The notes under the pieces: model-generated | The model's database searches: none | The model's input: only the letters and a program-made list of their open reading frames with translations | Told to the model about the DNA's origin: nothing | Source: JBFHDX01 sp041584475 | GTDB lineage: Bacteria; Pseudomonadota; Alphaproteobacteria; UBA8366; JADFVY01 | Direction of reading: 5' to 3' | DNA length: 7,157 nucleotides | Assembly (NCBI GenBank): GCA_041584475.1 | Contig: JBFHDX010000154.1 | Span: forward strand, 1 to 7,157 | Shown here: piece after piece, positions 1 to 5,648 of the stretch | How positions within the stretch are numbered: the first letter of the stretch is position 1 | Layout of the letters: each line of letters opens with the position of its first letter | Made by a program: the position numbers and the translations under genes

Positions 1-616
1 CTTCCTCGACATCACCGCCTCGTCGGATCACCGCGACACCATCCTCGACGTTGCGCTGCGTACGGCCGAGCAGTGCTTCATGCCGCTCACCATCGGCGGC
101 GGCGTGCGCAACAACGACGACATCCGCAAGCTGCTGCTCGCCGGCGCCGACAAGGTCTCGATCAACACGGCGGCGGTCAAACGCCCGGAATTCGTCGCCG
201 AGGCGGCGGAGCGCTTCGGTAACCAGTGCATCGTCGTCGCCATCGACGCGCGCAGCAACGGCCCCGGACGCTGGGAAGTGTTCACGCACGGCGGGCGAGA
301 GCCGACCGGTATCGACGCCATCGGCTGGGCCATTCGCATGGCGGATTCCGGCGCCGGCGAGATCCTGTTGACCTCGATGGACCGCGACGGCACCAAGGAG
401 GGCTTCGACTGCGCGTTGACGCGGGCGATCGCCGACGCGGTGCCGATCCCGGTGATCGCCTCGGGCGGCGTCGGCACGCTCGACCATTTGGTCGAGGGCG
501 TGCGCGACGGCCACGCCTCCGCCGTGCTCGCCGCCTCGATCTTCCATTTCGGCACCTACTCGATCCGCGAGGCCAAGGAACACATGGCGAAGGCCGGCCT
601 GCCGGTGCGGCTGTAG
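1..616 (+). CDS. hisF: Imidazole glycerol phosphate synthase cyclase subunit HisF (5' end missing)
   Basis: HisF is the (beta/alpha)8-barrel cyclase subunit of imidazole glycerol phosphate synthase. With HisH it turns PRFAR and glutamine-derived ammonia into IGP and AICAR in cytoplasmic histidine synthesis. The first complete codon is at base 2, and 204 residues are present up to the TAG at 614-616. Compared with the roughly 250-260 residues usual for the family, about the first 50 are missing, including the first catalytic Asp. Visible family blocks, in order: FLDITAS at the very start, LTIGGGVR, GADKVSINTAAV, VVAIDAR (its Asp is the second catalytic acid, D130 in the Thermotoga enzyme), GAGEILLTSMDRDGTKEG, VIASGGVG and AASIFHFG, ending in VRL. 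No frame break is seen. It leads into hisE on the same strand 44 bases downstream, as in the alphaproteobacterial hisBHAFE order. Identification is secure. Confidence 0.97.
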   Translation, partial: FLDITASSDHRDTILDVALRTAEQCFMPLTIGGGVRNNDDIRKLLLAGADKVSINTAAVKRPEFVAEAAERFGNQCIVVAIDARSNGPGRWEVFTHGGREPTGIDAIGWAIRMADSGAGEILLTSMDRDGTKEGFDCALTRAIADAVPIPVIASGGVGTLDHLVEGVRDGHASAVLAASIFHFGTYSIREAKEHMAKAGLPVRL

Positions 617-660
617 TGGCGCCATGGCGCCTGACAGCGGTGGCGATTCCTGCTAGCAAG

Positions 661-1005
661 ATGCGCATGAAACCGGACAAGCTCGACGCCCGGATCCTCG
701 ACCGGCTGTTCGCGATGATCGGGTCGCGACGCGGCGCCGACCCGGCGGAGTCCTGGACGGCGAAGCTGCTCGCCGGCGGAGCGCCGGCGGCCGCGCGCAA
801 GGTCGGCGAGGAAGCCGTCGAGGCGGTGGTCGCCGCGCTTGCCGAGGATCGCAAGGCCGTGACCGCCGAGAGCGCGGACTTGCTGTATCACCTGCTGGTG
901 CTGTGGGCGGCGACCGGGGTCGCGCCGGCGGACGTCTGGCGGGCGCTCGAGGCGCGCGCGGGCACCTCGGGCATCGAGGAAAAGGCGTCACGGGCAAAAA
1001 GCTAG
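661..1005 (+). CDS. hisE: Phosphoribosyl-ATP pyrophosphatase HisE
   Basis: HisE hydrolyses phosphoribosyl-ATP to phosphoribosyl-AMP and pyrophosphate, the second step of histidine synthesis. The protein has 114 residues, about normal for a stand-alone HisE without a fused HisI domain. The all-alpha MazG-type metal site is visible: KVGEEAVE at residues 47-54 and ESADLLYH at 70-77, supplying the Glu/Glu and Glu/Asp ligands. The C-terminal half (WRALEARAGTSGIEEKASR) matches the family tail. The start is uncertain. ATG 661 and ATG 667 both give a normal N-terminus, but neither has a clear Shine-Dalgarno sequence. A GTG at 616, overlapping the last base of the hisF stop, is in frame and would add 15 residues that do not look family-like. 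It lies between hisF and a HIT gene and is probably cotranscribed with both. Confidence 0.93.
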   Translation: MRMKPDKLDARILDRLFAMIGSRRGADPAESWTAKLLAGGAPAAARKVGEEAVEAVVAALAEDRKAVTAESADLLYHLLVLWAATGVAPADVWRALEARAGTSGIEEKASRAKS

Positions 1006-1018
1006 GTGGGCGGAAGCG

Positions 1019-1387
1019 ATGGCGTACGACGACAGCAACATCTTCGCGAAGATCCTGCGCGGCGAGATTCCCTGCAAGAAGGTCTACGAGGACGACTGGG
1101 CGTTCGCCTTCCACGACATCAACCCGCAGACGCCGACCCACGTGCTGGTGATCCCCAAGGGGCGATACGAGTCGTCGGACGATTTCACCGCCAACGCCTC
1201 GGACGCGGAGATCGCCGGCTTCATGCGGGCGGTCGGGAAGATCGCCCGCGATCTGGGCGCCGTCGAGAACGGCTACCGCATCCTCGCCAATTGCGGCCGC
1301 GACGCGCACCAGGAGGTGTTCCACTTCCACATGCACCTGTTTGCCGGCAAGGATCTGGGCCGCATGATCAAGCCGCTCGACAAGTAA
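1019..1387 (+). CDS. hinT: HIT-family purine nucleoside phosphoramidase, HinT-like
   Basis: This is a histidine-triad hydrolase of the HinT/PKCI branch, which cleaves AMP-lysine, adenosine phosphoramidates and related adenylated by-products in the cytoplasm, normally as a dimer. It has 122 residues, typical for a single-domain HIT protein. Family landmarks: IFAKILRGEIP at 8-18, the DINPQTPTHVLVIPK strand at 33-47, and the catalytic triad loop with H102, H104 and H106 (QEVFHFHMHLFAG), where the middle His is the nucleophile. N91 and the GRDAHQ loop are also in place. ATG 1019 follows a purine-rich GGCGGAAG and starts 13 bases after the hisE stop, so it is probably the last gene of the histidine transcription unit. 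The adjacency suggests shared expression; the HIT protein has no known step in histidine synthesis. The exact natural substrate cannot be read from the sequence. Confidence 0.93.
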   Translation: MAYDDSNIFAKILRGEIPCKKVYEDDWAFAFHDINPQTPTHVLVIPKGRYESSDDFTANASDAEIAGFMRAVGKIARDLGAVENGYRILANCGRDAHQEVFHFHMHLFAGKDLGRMIKPLDK

Positions 1388-1400
1388 GTGGGACGGGCGG

Positions 1401-1423
1401 TGTCGGCGCCGCTCGCGGCGACA
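1401..1423. terminator. Hairpin between converging genes, possible two-way terminator
   Basis: TGTCG at 1401-1405 pairs with CGACA at 1419-1423, and after one G-G mismatch CGC pairs with GCG inside. It lies in the 40-base gap between the stops of the HIT gene (+) and the VOC pseudogene (-), where a shared terminator would be expected. Neither strand has a T run after the stem, so it does not meet the classical intrinsic terminator pattern. Confidence 0.3.
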
Positions 1424-1427
1424 ACCG

Positions 1428-1802
1428 CTACATGCCCGGCGCCGGCTGCATCAGCGAGACGATGGCGCCGACCGGATCCGCGATCACGGCAACGCGTCCG
1501 ACATCGGGGATGTCCTTGGCCGCCATCAGCACCGTACCGCCGTGCTCGGTCACCTTGGCCAGCGCCGCATCGAGATCGTCGACCGCGCTTTAGGCGTTCC
1601 AGTGGGCCGCCGTGGGCGCGCCCGGTTGCGTCGCCATCAGCCCGGCGACATCCTTGCCGTCGTTTTGGAAAAGCGTATGGGTGCCGGCCTCGCCCATGTC
1701 GGCGTGGCGCAACGTCCAGCCGACGAGCGCGGCATAGAAGGCGCCGCTTTTCTTGGGCTCGGGGCTGATCAGCTCGTTCCAGACGAATGTGCCGTGTGTC
1801 AT
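1428..1802 (-). pseudogene. VOC (glyoxalase/bleomycin resistance fold) protein broken by an in-frame stop
   Basis: Read from ATG 1802, the frame gives 70 residues starting MTHGTFVWNELISPEPKKSG, then a TAA (bases 1592-1590), then 53 further residues in the same frame up to a TAG at 1430-1428. Together they make one 124-position VOC domain. The first half has the opening beta strand FVWNEL, the AFYAALVGW helix-turn and the TLFQNDGKDVAGLM strand. The second half continues with SAVDDLDAALAKVTEHGG and IPDVGRVAVIADPVGAIVSLMQP, the usual closing of this family. Relatives as I recall them read WNAY...VDDVDA across the join, so the stop probably replaces a Tyr codon (TAC or TAT to TAA), a one-base change. 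The ribosome site AGGGGA, 8 bases before ATG 1802, is intact. It is either a recent pseudogene or a base-calling error. The substrate of the intact form is unknown. VOC proteins include lyases, isomerases, dioxygenases and drug-binding proteins. Confidence 0.8.
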
Positions 1803-2163
1803 GGCAGTATTCCCCTATTCCCTTGCGCCGTCGGTAGATCCCGCGGCCGGCGGCGACCGCCTGCAAGCGAGGATAACAGCCGCTACGAAGCGCCGCGACG
1901 CGGTCACAATGCCGTGGCGGGGTCGCCAATCTTCGGCGTTGACTTCGGCTGCGGTCGTCATGCGGCGCGCAGCTCAGGGCGAGCGGAGCAGCTGATGCAG
2001 CCGCAGACGGGACAGCGACAAACCTTGCCGGGCCAGTCGGGCGAGACCCTGTTCACGGTATCGGGCGGCGGATTGGGGGCTCGCGCTCCTTCCGCCGGCC
2101 GTGCTCGCCGTCGGCGCGGTTCTCGTGTTCCGGTCTTGGCGCGGCCGGCAAGGGCGGCGGTGA
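1803..2163. other. 361 bases without a confident gene
   Basis: This lies between the start of the VOC pseudogene and the stop of the small basic protein. I see no RNA gene, mobile element or recognisable protein. Two short - strand frames stand out only weakly. One ends at TGA 1958-1960 and contains a Cys cluster (C-x-C-x2-C-x-C-x2-C, bases 1988-2020). Another runs from ATG 1961, overlapping that stop as ATGA, to TAG 1815 (48 residues starting MTTAAEVNAEDW, no ribosome site). Neither resembles a protein I know. Confidence 0.5.
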
Positions 2164-2328
2164 TCAATCGCTTTCGGGTTTCAAGCCGCCGTTCAGGACC
2201 GTCGCGTTGTCCGCTCCCTCGGTGGTGGATTTCCGCTTGCGCTTCGCTTCGGCTTTCGCCGCCTTCTTCTCGGCCTTGAGGCGCTCGCGCTCCCGGCGCT
2301 CGAAGCCATAGTTCGGTTTGCGGGCCAT
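2164..2328 (-). CDS. Small, highly basic conserved-type hypothetical protein (54 residues)
   Basis: The protein starts MARKPNYGFERRERERLKAE and ends in a more polar tail (ATVLNGGLKPESD). Residues 10-33 are nearly all Arg, Lys, Glu and Ala, which would form one long charged helix. There is no signal peptide, membrane segment or Cys. Its opening resembles small uncharacterised proteins I remember from alphaproteobacterial genomes (MxRKPxYGFERxERER), but no function is known to me. Start ATG 2328 is favoured because a purine-rich ribosome site (GAGGAAAGGAAA) lies just upstream. An in-frame ATG at 2400 would add 24 residues that do not look like part of the protein. It lies 119 bases downstream of the cold-shock gene on the same strand and could be read from its transcript. 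The charge suggests RNA or ribosome binding; that is inference only. Confidence 0.72.
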   Translation of the reverse strand: MARKPNYGFERRERERLKAEKKAAKAEAKRKRKSTTEGADNATVLNGGLKPESD

Positions 2329-2372
2329 GGGTTTCCTTTCCTCTTGCGTGGAAGGGCGTATGCAGGAACGGC

Positions 2373-2400
2373 ATGGCCGGACCCATGAGGACCCGGCCAT
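2373..2400. repeat. Perfect 8-base inverted repeat between the cold-shock and small-protein genes
   Basis: ATGGCCGG (2373-2380) and CCGGCCAT (2393-2400) are perfect arms around a 12-base loop. In an RNA read on the - strand this stem would lie between cspA and the small basic gene, about 45 bases before the latter's start. On the + strand the stem is followed by a T-rich stretch (bases 2401-2415), so its terminator-like side faces away from the genes. A second, weaker hairpin (7 pairs including one G-U, tetraloop ACGG on the - strand) lies at 2418-2435, just after the csp stop. A role in processing, attenuation or RNA stability is possible but not shown. Confidence 0.5.
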
Positions 2401-2447
2401 TCGTCATTTTCTTTTCGCGGACGCCCGTGCGCCCGGCGACCGCATCG

Positions 2448-2651
2448 TCAGACGACGAGATTCTCGGCCGAACTCTTGCCGTTCCGGCCCGGTACGACCT
2501 CATACGAGATCGTCTGTCCTTCCGAGAGGCCCGGCAGGCCAGCCCGCTCGACGGCAGAGATGTGGACGAACACGTCCTTCGAGCCATCGCTCGGCTCGAT
2601 GAAGCCGTAGCCCTTGACTGCGTTGAACCATTTCACGGTTCCTTTAGCCAT
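2448..2651 (-). CDS. cspA: Cold-shock domain protein, CspA family
   Basis: This is a single cold-shock (OB-fold) domain of 67 residues, the usual length of bacterial Csps, which bind single-stranded RNA and DNA and melt RNA secondary structure. The N-terminus MAKGTVKWFNAVKGYGFIEP is diagnostic. RNP1 is KGYGFIE at 13-19 and RNP2 is VFVHI at 27-31, with the surface aromatics W8, F9, F17, F28 and H30 present. The C-terminal strand reads ISYEVVPGRNGKSSAENLVV. ATG 2651 is preceded by GGAAGGA at a good distance. An in-frame upstream ATG at 2714 would add 21 residues foreign to the family, so it is rejected. About 100 bases of AT-richer sequence upstream could hold a structured leader as in other csp genes, but I cannot place its promoter. 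Whether it is cold-induced or constitutive cannot be told; 'cspA' names the family, not a proven orthologue. Confidence 0.95.
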   Translation of the reverse strand: MAKGTVKWFNAVKGYGFIEPSDGSKDVFVHISAVERAGLPGLSEGQTISYEVVPGRNGKSSAENLVV

Positions 2652-2903
2652 ACTCTTGTCCTTCCAACTTCGAAAGTGCTTGTGACGACGCCACGCGATA
2701 TCGCCCCGCGTCATCGGGTTTCATGGTCACACAATGTCGAGGGGTAACGCGGCTAAGCGCAGAGGGCGTCTAGTTGGATACGCCAGGACGTCATGGTACC
2801 GGTAGGCCGTAAATGGGGCATGCGGCGGCGAATTGCAAATGGAATCGGTGTGAAGCGTCGCATCGGGCCGACCTCTGGACGGGAAAAAGCGCGCGCCGAT
2901 CGC

Positions 2904-3746
2904 CTAGAGCTCCAGCCGTTCGACGAACTTCTCCGGGTTGATGGTGATGTCGTCCTCGCCGACCTGGTCGAACGGGTTCTCCAGGTGCGACTGGATGTTG
3001 TCCAGGCCGACGAAGATCAGGCTGAACAGCACCGGCATCAGGTATTCCAGCCCCGGCGAATATTCCGTCGCAAGGTGCGCGAAATAGGGTCCGTAGAGGA
3101 TCGGCAGTACGAGGATGAAAATGTGGCTGTAGGCGCGCAGCGTCACCGGCGTGCGGTACTGGTAGATGTGCTTCATCGTCTCGAACGAGGCGATCATCTT
3201 CGAGAGATACTGGTTGCAGCGCGACACCTCGCCCGACGCCAGGCCCTTCTCCCGCAACCCCTTGATGAAGCGCGACAGCTGCGAGAAATCCCGATAAACG
3301 GCGGCCTCGTTCTCGATCGTCCGATCCAGCGGGCCGCCGAACAGGGAGCGGCAGTTGGCGAGCAGGCGGCCCAGTGACTCGCCGGCCTGCCGCAGGGTGT
3401 CGGCGTCCGGCTCGGCAAGCCAGTCGCGCGCCGCGAAATAGATCGCCCTTCCGTGCGCCTTGATCTGGCCGTAATGGTAGAGCGCGGTCTCGCGGCGCTT
3501 GTAGGCGCCGCTGATCGAGAAGACGATCGGAAAGATGATGGCCGTCGCGATGAGCGTGAGCGGGAAGTCGGCGAGCAGCCCGTAGCGGGCGCACAGCATC
3601 GTGGAACCCACCGCGAGGGCGGACACCGTCACCGCCTTGACGTTAATGATGAGCGCAATGCGCCGGACATGGCGCAGCAGCGGCGAAGCCCCGCGCGCCG
3701 GTCCGCCCGCCGTCGCGGGCGTATCCGCCAGTTCCGTCTGTGCCAT
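2904..3746 (-). CDS. Bestrophin-like membrane protein (putative anion channel)
   Basis: The protein has 280 residues with four hydrophobic segments at about 31-52, 61-80, 208-226 and 233-249, in two pairs separated by a long soluble helical region (about 83-200). This is the layout of bestrophin-related proteins, which form pentameric anion or cation channels in the inner membrane. The strongest family mark follows the last segment: GLDNIQSHLENPFDQVGEDD (247-266), then ITIN. It resembles the N-P-F-G-x-D-D-D acidic stretch of bestrophins that binds calcium in the animal proteins. GAYKRRETAL after segment 2 is also typical. ATG 3746 follows AAGGAGCGGCC, a good ribosome site. The gene starts 76 bases after comM on the same strand with a possible terminator between. 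The ion carried and the physiological role are not known. The relation is to bacterial bestrophin-like proteins rather than to a characterised channel. Confidence 0.78.
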   Translation of the reverse strand: MAQTELADTPATAGGPARGASPLLRHVRRIALIINVKAVTVSALAVGSTMLCARYGLLADFPLTLIATAIIFPIVFSISGAYKRRETALYHYGQIKAHGRAIYFAARDWLAEPDADTLRQAGESLGRLLANCRSLFGGPLDRTIENEAAVYRDFSQLSRFIKGLREKGLASGEVSRCNQYLSKMIASFETMKHIYQYRTPVTLRAYSHIFILVLPILYGPYFAHLATEYSPGLEYLMPVLFSLIFVGLDNIQSHLENPFDQVGEDDITINPEKFVERLEL

Positions 3747-3790
3747 GGCCGCTCCTTGCGCCGATAACGGGGACGGGTCGTCGATAGCGC

Positions 3791-3815
3791 AAAAGCCTTA
3801 CGATTCCGCTAAGGG
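3791..3815 (-). terminator. Possible intrinsic terminator after comM
   Basis: On the - strand, GCCCTTA is followed by a 9-base loop, then TAAGGC and TTTT. The stem is six pairs if one C is bulged out. It begins 7 bases after the comM stop and comes before the bestrophin-like gene, so it may separate the two transcripts. The stem is short and the T run is only four long, so this is a moderate call. Confidence 0.35.
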
Positions 3816-3822
3816 CGTCGCC

Positions 3823-5343
3823 TCACCGCCCGGGCGCCAACCTCCGGTAGCTCAGCGCCTCGGCGACGTGGATGCGGCGCACGGCACTCGCGCCGTCGAG
3901 ATCGGCCAGCGTGCGGGCGACGCGCAGCACCCGGTGGTAGCCGCGGGCCGAGAGCTTCAGGCGCTCCGCCGCGTCGGTCAGCAGCCGGCGGCCGTCGGCG
4001 TCGGGCGCCGCGACCTCCTCGAGGAGTGCGCCGTCGGCCTCGGCGTTGCTGCGGATGTGCTTGTCTTCGGGCAGTGCCCCGTAGCGTTCCGCCTGCACCG
4101 CCCGCGCCGCCGCGACGCGCGCCGCCACCTGCGCCGAGCCCTCGGCGGGCGGCGGCAGTGAGAGGTCGGCGGGGCTCACCGCCGGCACGTCGACATGCAG
4201 ATCGATGCGGTCGAACAGCGGGCCCGAGATTTTCGCCTGGTAGTCCCGGGCGCAGCGCGGCGCCCGGCTGCACGCGAGCGCCGCGTCGTGGAGGTGGCCG
4301 CAGCGGCATGGGTTCATCGCCGCGACCAGCTGGAAGCGCGCCGGGTAGGTGACGTGGGCGTTGGCGCGCGCGATGACGGCGCGGCCGCTCTCTAACGGCT
4401 GTCGCAGGGCCTCCAGCGTCGGCCGCTGGAACTCCGGCAGCTCGTCGAGGAACAGCACGCCATTGTGGGCGAGGCTCACCTCCCCCGGCTTGGCGCGTAT
4501 GCCGCCGCCGACCATGGCGGCGAGCGAGGCCGAGTGGTGCGGGTCGCGGAACGGCCGTCGGCGCGACAGCCGGCCCTCGCTCAGCAGGCTGGCAACCGAG
4601 TGGATCATGCTGACCTCGAGCGCCTCCTTCGGCGACAGTGCCGGCAGGATGCCCGGCAGGCGCTGCGCCAGCATCGACTTGCCAGCGCCCGGCGGGCCGA
4701 TCATCAGGAGATTGTGGCCGCCGGCGGCGCACAGCTCGAGCGCCCGCTTCGCTGTCTCCTGCCCCTTGATGTCCGACAGATCTGGCGCCATGGCGCCATC
4801 CTCGGCAAGACGCGGCTGCGGCGGCGAGAGCACCTGGCTGCCCTTGAAGTGGTTGATCAGCGAGAGCAGCGAGGCCGGCGCCAGCACCTCGATACCGTCG
4901 GCCCAGGCCGCCTCGCCGCCGGTCGCGGCCGGGCAGATGATGCCGCGCTCGCCCGCCGCGGCGGCGATCGCCGCGGGCAGGACGCCGGCGACCGGCGCGA
5001 TCGCGCCGTCGAGCGCGAGCTCCCCCAGCACCGTGTAGCGGGCGATCTCGTCGGCCGGCAGCACGCCCATCGCGACGAGGAGCCCGAGCGCGATCGGCAG
5101 GTCGTAGTGGCTGCCCTCCTTGAGCACGTCGGCCGGCGACAGGTTGACGGTGATGCGCTGCGGCGGCAGCGCGAGCCCGAGCGCGCCAAGCGCCGCACGC
5201 ACACGCTCCCGGCTCTCGCCCACCGCCTTGTCCGCCAGCCCGACGACCGTGAAGGCCGGCAGGCCTCCGGACATCTGCACCTGGACGTCGATGTCCAGCG
5301 TGTCGATGCCCTGGAAGGCGACCGTGCCGACGCGCGCCACCAT
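3823..5343 (-). CDS. comM: YifB/ComM family AAA+ ATPase (Mg-chelatase-like branch-migration helicase)
   Basis: ComM is a hexameric AAA+ motor shown in naturally competent bacteria to drive branch migration when donor DNA integrates; in non-competent species its role is less clear. The protein has 506 residues, the usual length. Residues 1-170 form the Lon-S5-like ChlI domain (MVARVGTVAFQGIDTLDIDV, GLPAFTVVGLADKAVGESRERV). The AAA+ core has Walker A GPPGAGKS at 216-223, Walker B VLFLDE at 296-301, sensor-1 N344 and the LFDRID arginine at 379. C346, C348, C358 and C364 form a Cys cluster typical of the family. Residues 405-500 are the Mg-chelatase C domain (LSARGYHRVLRVARTLADLDG). ATG 5343 is chosen because the family starts MVARV and an AGGGGG lies upstream. 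An in-frame ATG at 5376 would add 11 residues but sits about where transcription should begin. A LexA-type box lies 45 bases upstream. Confidence 0.95.
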   Translation of the reverse strand: MVARVGTVAFQGIDTLDIDVQVQMSGGLPAFTVVGLADKAVGESRERVRAALGALGLALPPQRITVNLSPADVLKEGSHYDLPIALGLLVAMGVLPADEIARYTVLGELALDGAIAPVAGVLPAAIAAAAGERGIICPAATGGEAAWADGIEVLAPASLLSLINHFKGSQVLSPPQPRLAEDGAMAPDLSDIKGQETAKRALELCAAGGHNLLMIGPPGAGKSMLAQRLPGILPALSPKEALEVSMIHSVASLLSEGRLSRRRPFRDPHHSASLAAMVGGGIRAKPGEVSLAHNGVLFLDELPEFQRPTLEALRQPLESGRAVIARANAHVTYPARFQLVAAMNPCRCGHLHDAALACSRAPRCARDYQAKISGPLFDRIDLHVDVPAVSPADLSLPPPAEGSAQVAARVAAARAVQAERYGALPEDKHIRSNAEADGALLEEVAAPDADGRRLLTDAAERLKLSARGYHRVLRVARTLADLDGASAVRRIHVAEALSYRRLAPGR

Positions 5344-5378
5344 GCGTGGAATTGCCCCCTGCCCTGTTCGCGCCATCG

Positions 5379-5384
5379 ATTGTA
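5379..5384 (-). promoter_or_regulatory. Candidate -10 element of the comM promoter
   Basis: TACAAT on the - strand differs at one base from the TATAAT consensus. Transcription would begin near base 5372, giving a leader of about 30 bases before ATG 5343 and leaving the alternative ATG 5376 at or before the start point. The -35 at 17 bases spacing (TGGTGT) is poor, so the promoter would be weak or depend on other contacts. Confidence 0.45.
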
Positions 5385-5388
5385 AGCA

Positions 5389-5403
5389 GAACGAAAGCAG
5401 AAC
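5389..5403 (-). promoter_or_regulatory. Candidate LexA (SOS) operator of the GTTC-N7-GTTC type before comM
   Basis: On the - strand the sequence is GTTC, seven bases (TGCTTTC), GTTC: bases 5403-5400 and 5392-5389. This direct-repeat form is the established LexA-binding motif of Caulobacter/Rhodobacter-type alphaproteobacteria, unlike the palindromic E. coli box. It sits directly upstream of the candidate TACAAT -10 element and would fall between -35 and -10, where a repressor blocks RNA polymerase. The repeat is embedded in a slightly longer one: AAGCAGAAC occurs twice on the + strand with an 11-base period. That comM, a DNA-recombination motor, lies just behind it supports an SOS role. An eight-base match can arise by chance, so binding is inferred. 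Confidence 0.6.
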
Positions 5404-5648
5404 ACCAGCACAATGCGTTACAGCGCCTCAAAACGACCCTCTATACGCGAAGAAACGGCGGAAATTTCGAGTCGTTCAGAGAGTCGCTGAATGACCGCTG
5501 GCGATGTTTCCGCACCCTCGGGCCGGATCCGGCCAGACCGCACCAGCGCCCCCGAGAACGAGAATGAAGGCATATGCGGTACTGTGGATGCATCGGAACA
5601 CAAGATCTGGCCGGAACAGGGTTAATAAGGCGTAACCGGTTTGACGCG
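5404..5648. other. Non-coding upstream part of the comM / periplasmic-protein gap
   Basis: With the operator and promoter at 5379-5403 this makes a gap of about 305 bases. It contains a perfect 14-base palindrome GGCCGGATCCGGCC (5521-5534). Near the end of the periplasmic-protein gene there is a short inverted repeat (GGTTA/TAACC arms, bases about 5620-5638) without a T run. A 61-codon TTG-started - strand frame at 5418-5603 has mixed third positions unlike the neighbouring genes and no ribosome site, so I do not call it a gene. Confidence 0.5.

Noticed and set aside
1590..1592. Programmed readthrough or recoding at the VOC stop codon
   Set aside because: The codon is TAA, not the TAG or TGA used for pyrrolysine or selenocysteine, and no recoding structure is evident; nonsense mutation or sequencing error is simpler.
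2652..2714. N-terminal extension of the cold-shock protein from ATG 2714
   Set aside because: The added 21 residues do not belong to the family; the family begins at MAKGTVKWFN, and ATG 2651 has a good ribosome site.
2884..2905. Terminator after the bestrophin-like gene (T5 run on the - strand after GC-rich DNA)
   Set aside because: The T run is real, but I could not form a stem longer than about three pairs with a proper loop in front of it.
5344..5376. Longer ComM starting at ATG 5376
   Set aside because: The family starts at MVARVG. The upstream ATG has no ribosome site and coincides with the expected transcription start of the TACAAT promoter.
3809..5431. Long alternative frames on both strands across comM, and similar long frames across hisF, hisE, rdgB and the bestrophin-like gene
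   Set aside because: They are Arg/Ala/Pro-rich shadow frames caused by high GC content, without domains, and they overlap genes with clear family motifs.
5521..5534. Perfect 14-base palindrome GGCCGGATCCGGCC
   Set aside because: It has no loop for an RNA hairpin and no known regulator site matches. In DNA this rich in GC, short CCGG-type palindromes are common, so no function is claimed.
5418..5603. 61-residue - strand frame (TTG start) upstream of comM
   Set aside because: No ribosome site, no ATG start, mixed third-position bases unlike neighbouring genes, and no recognisable domain.
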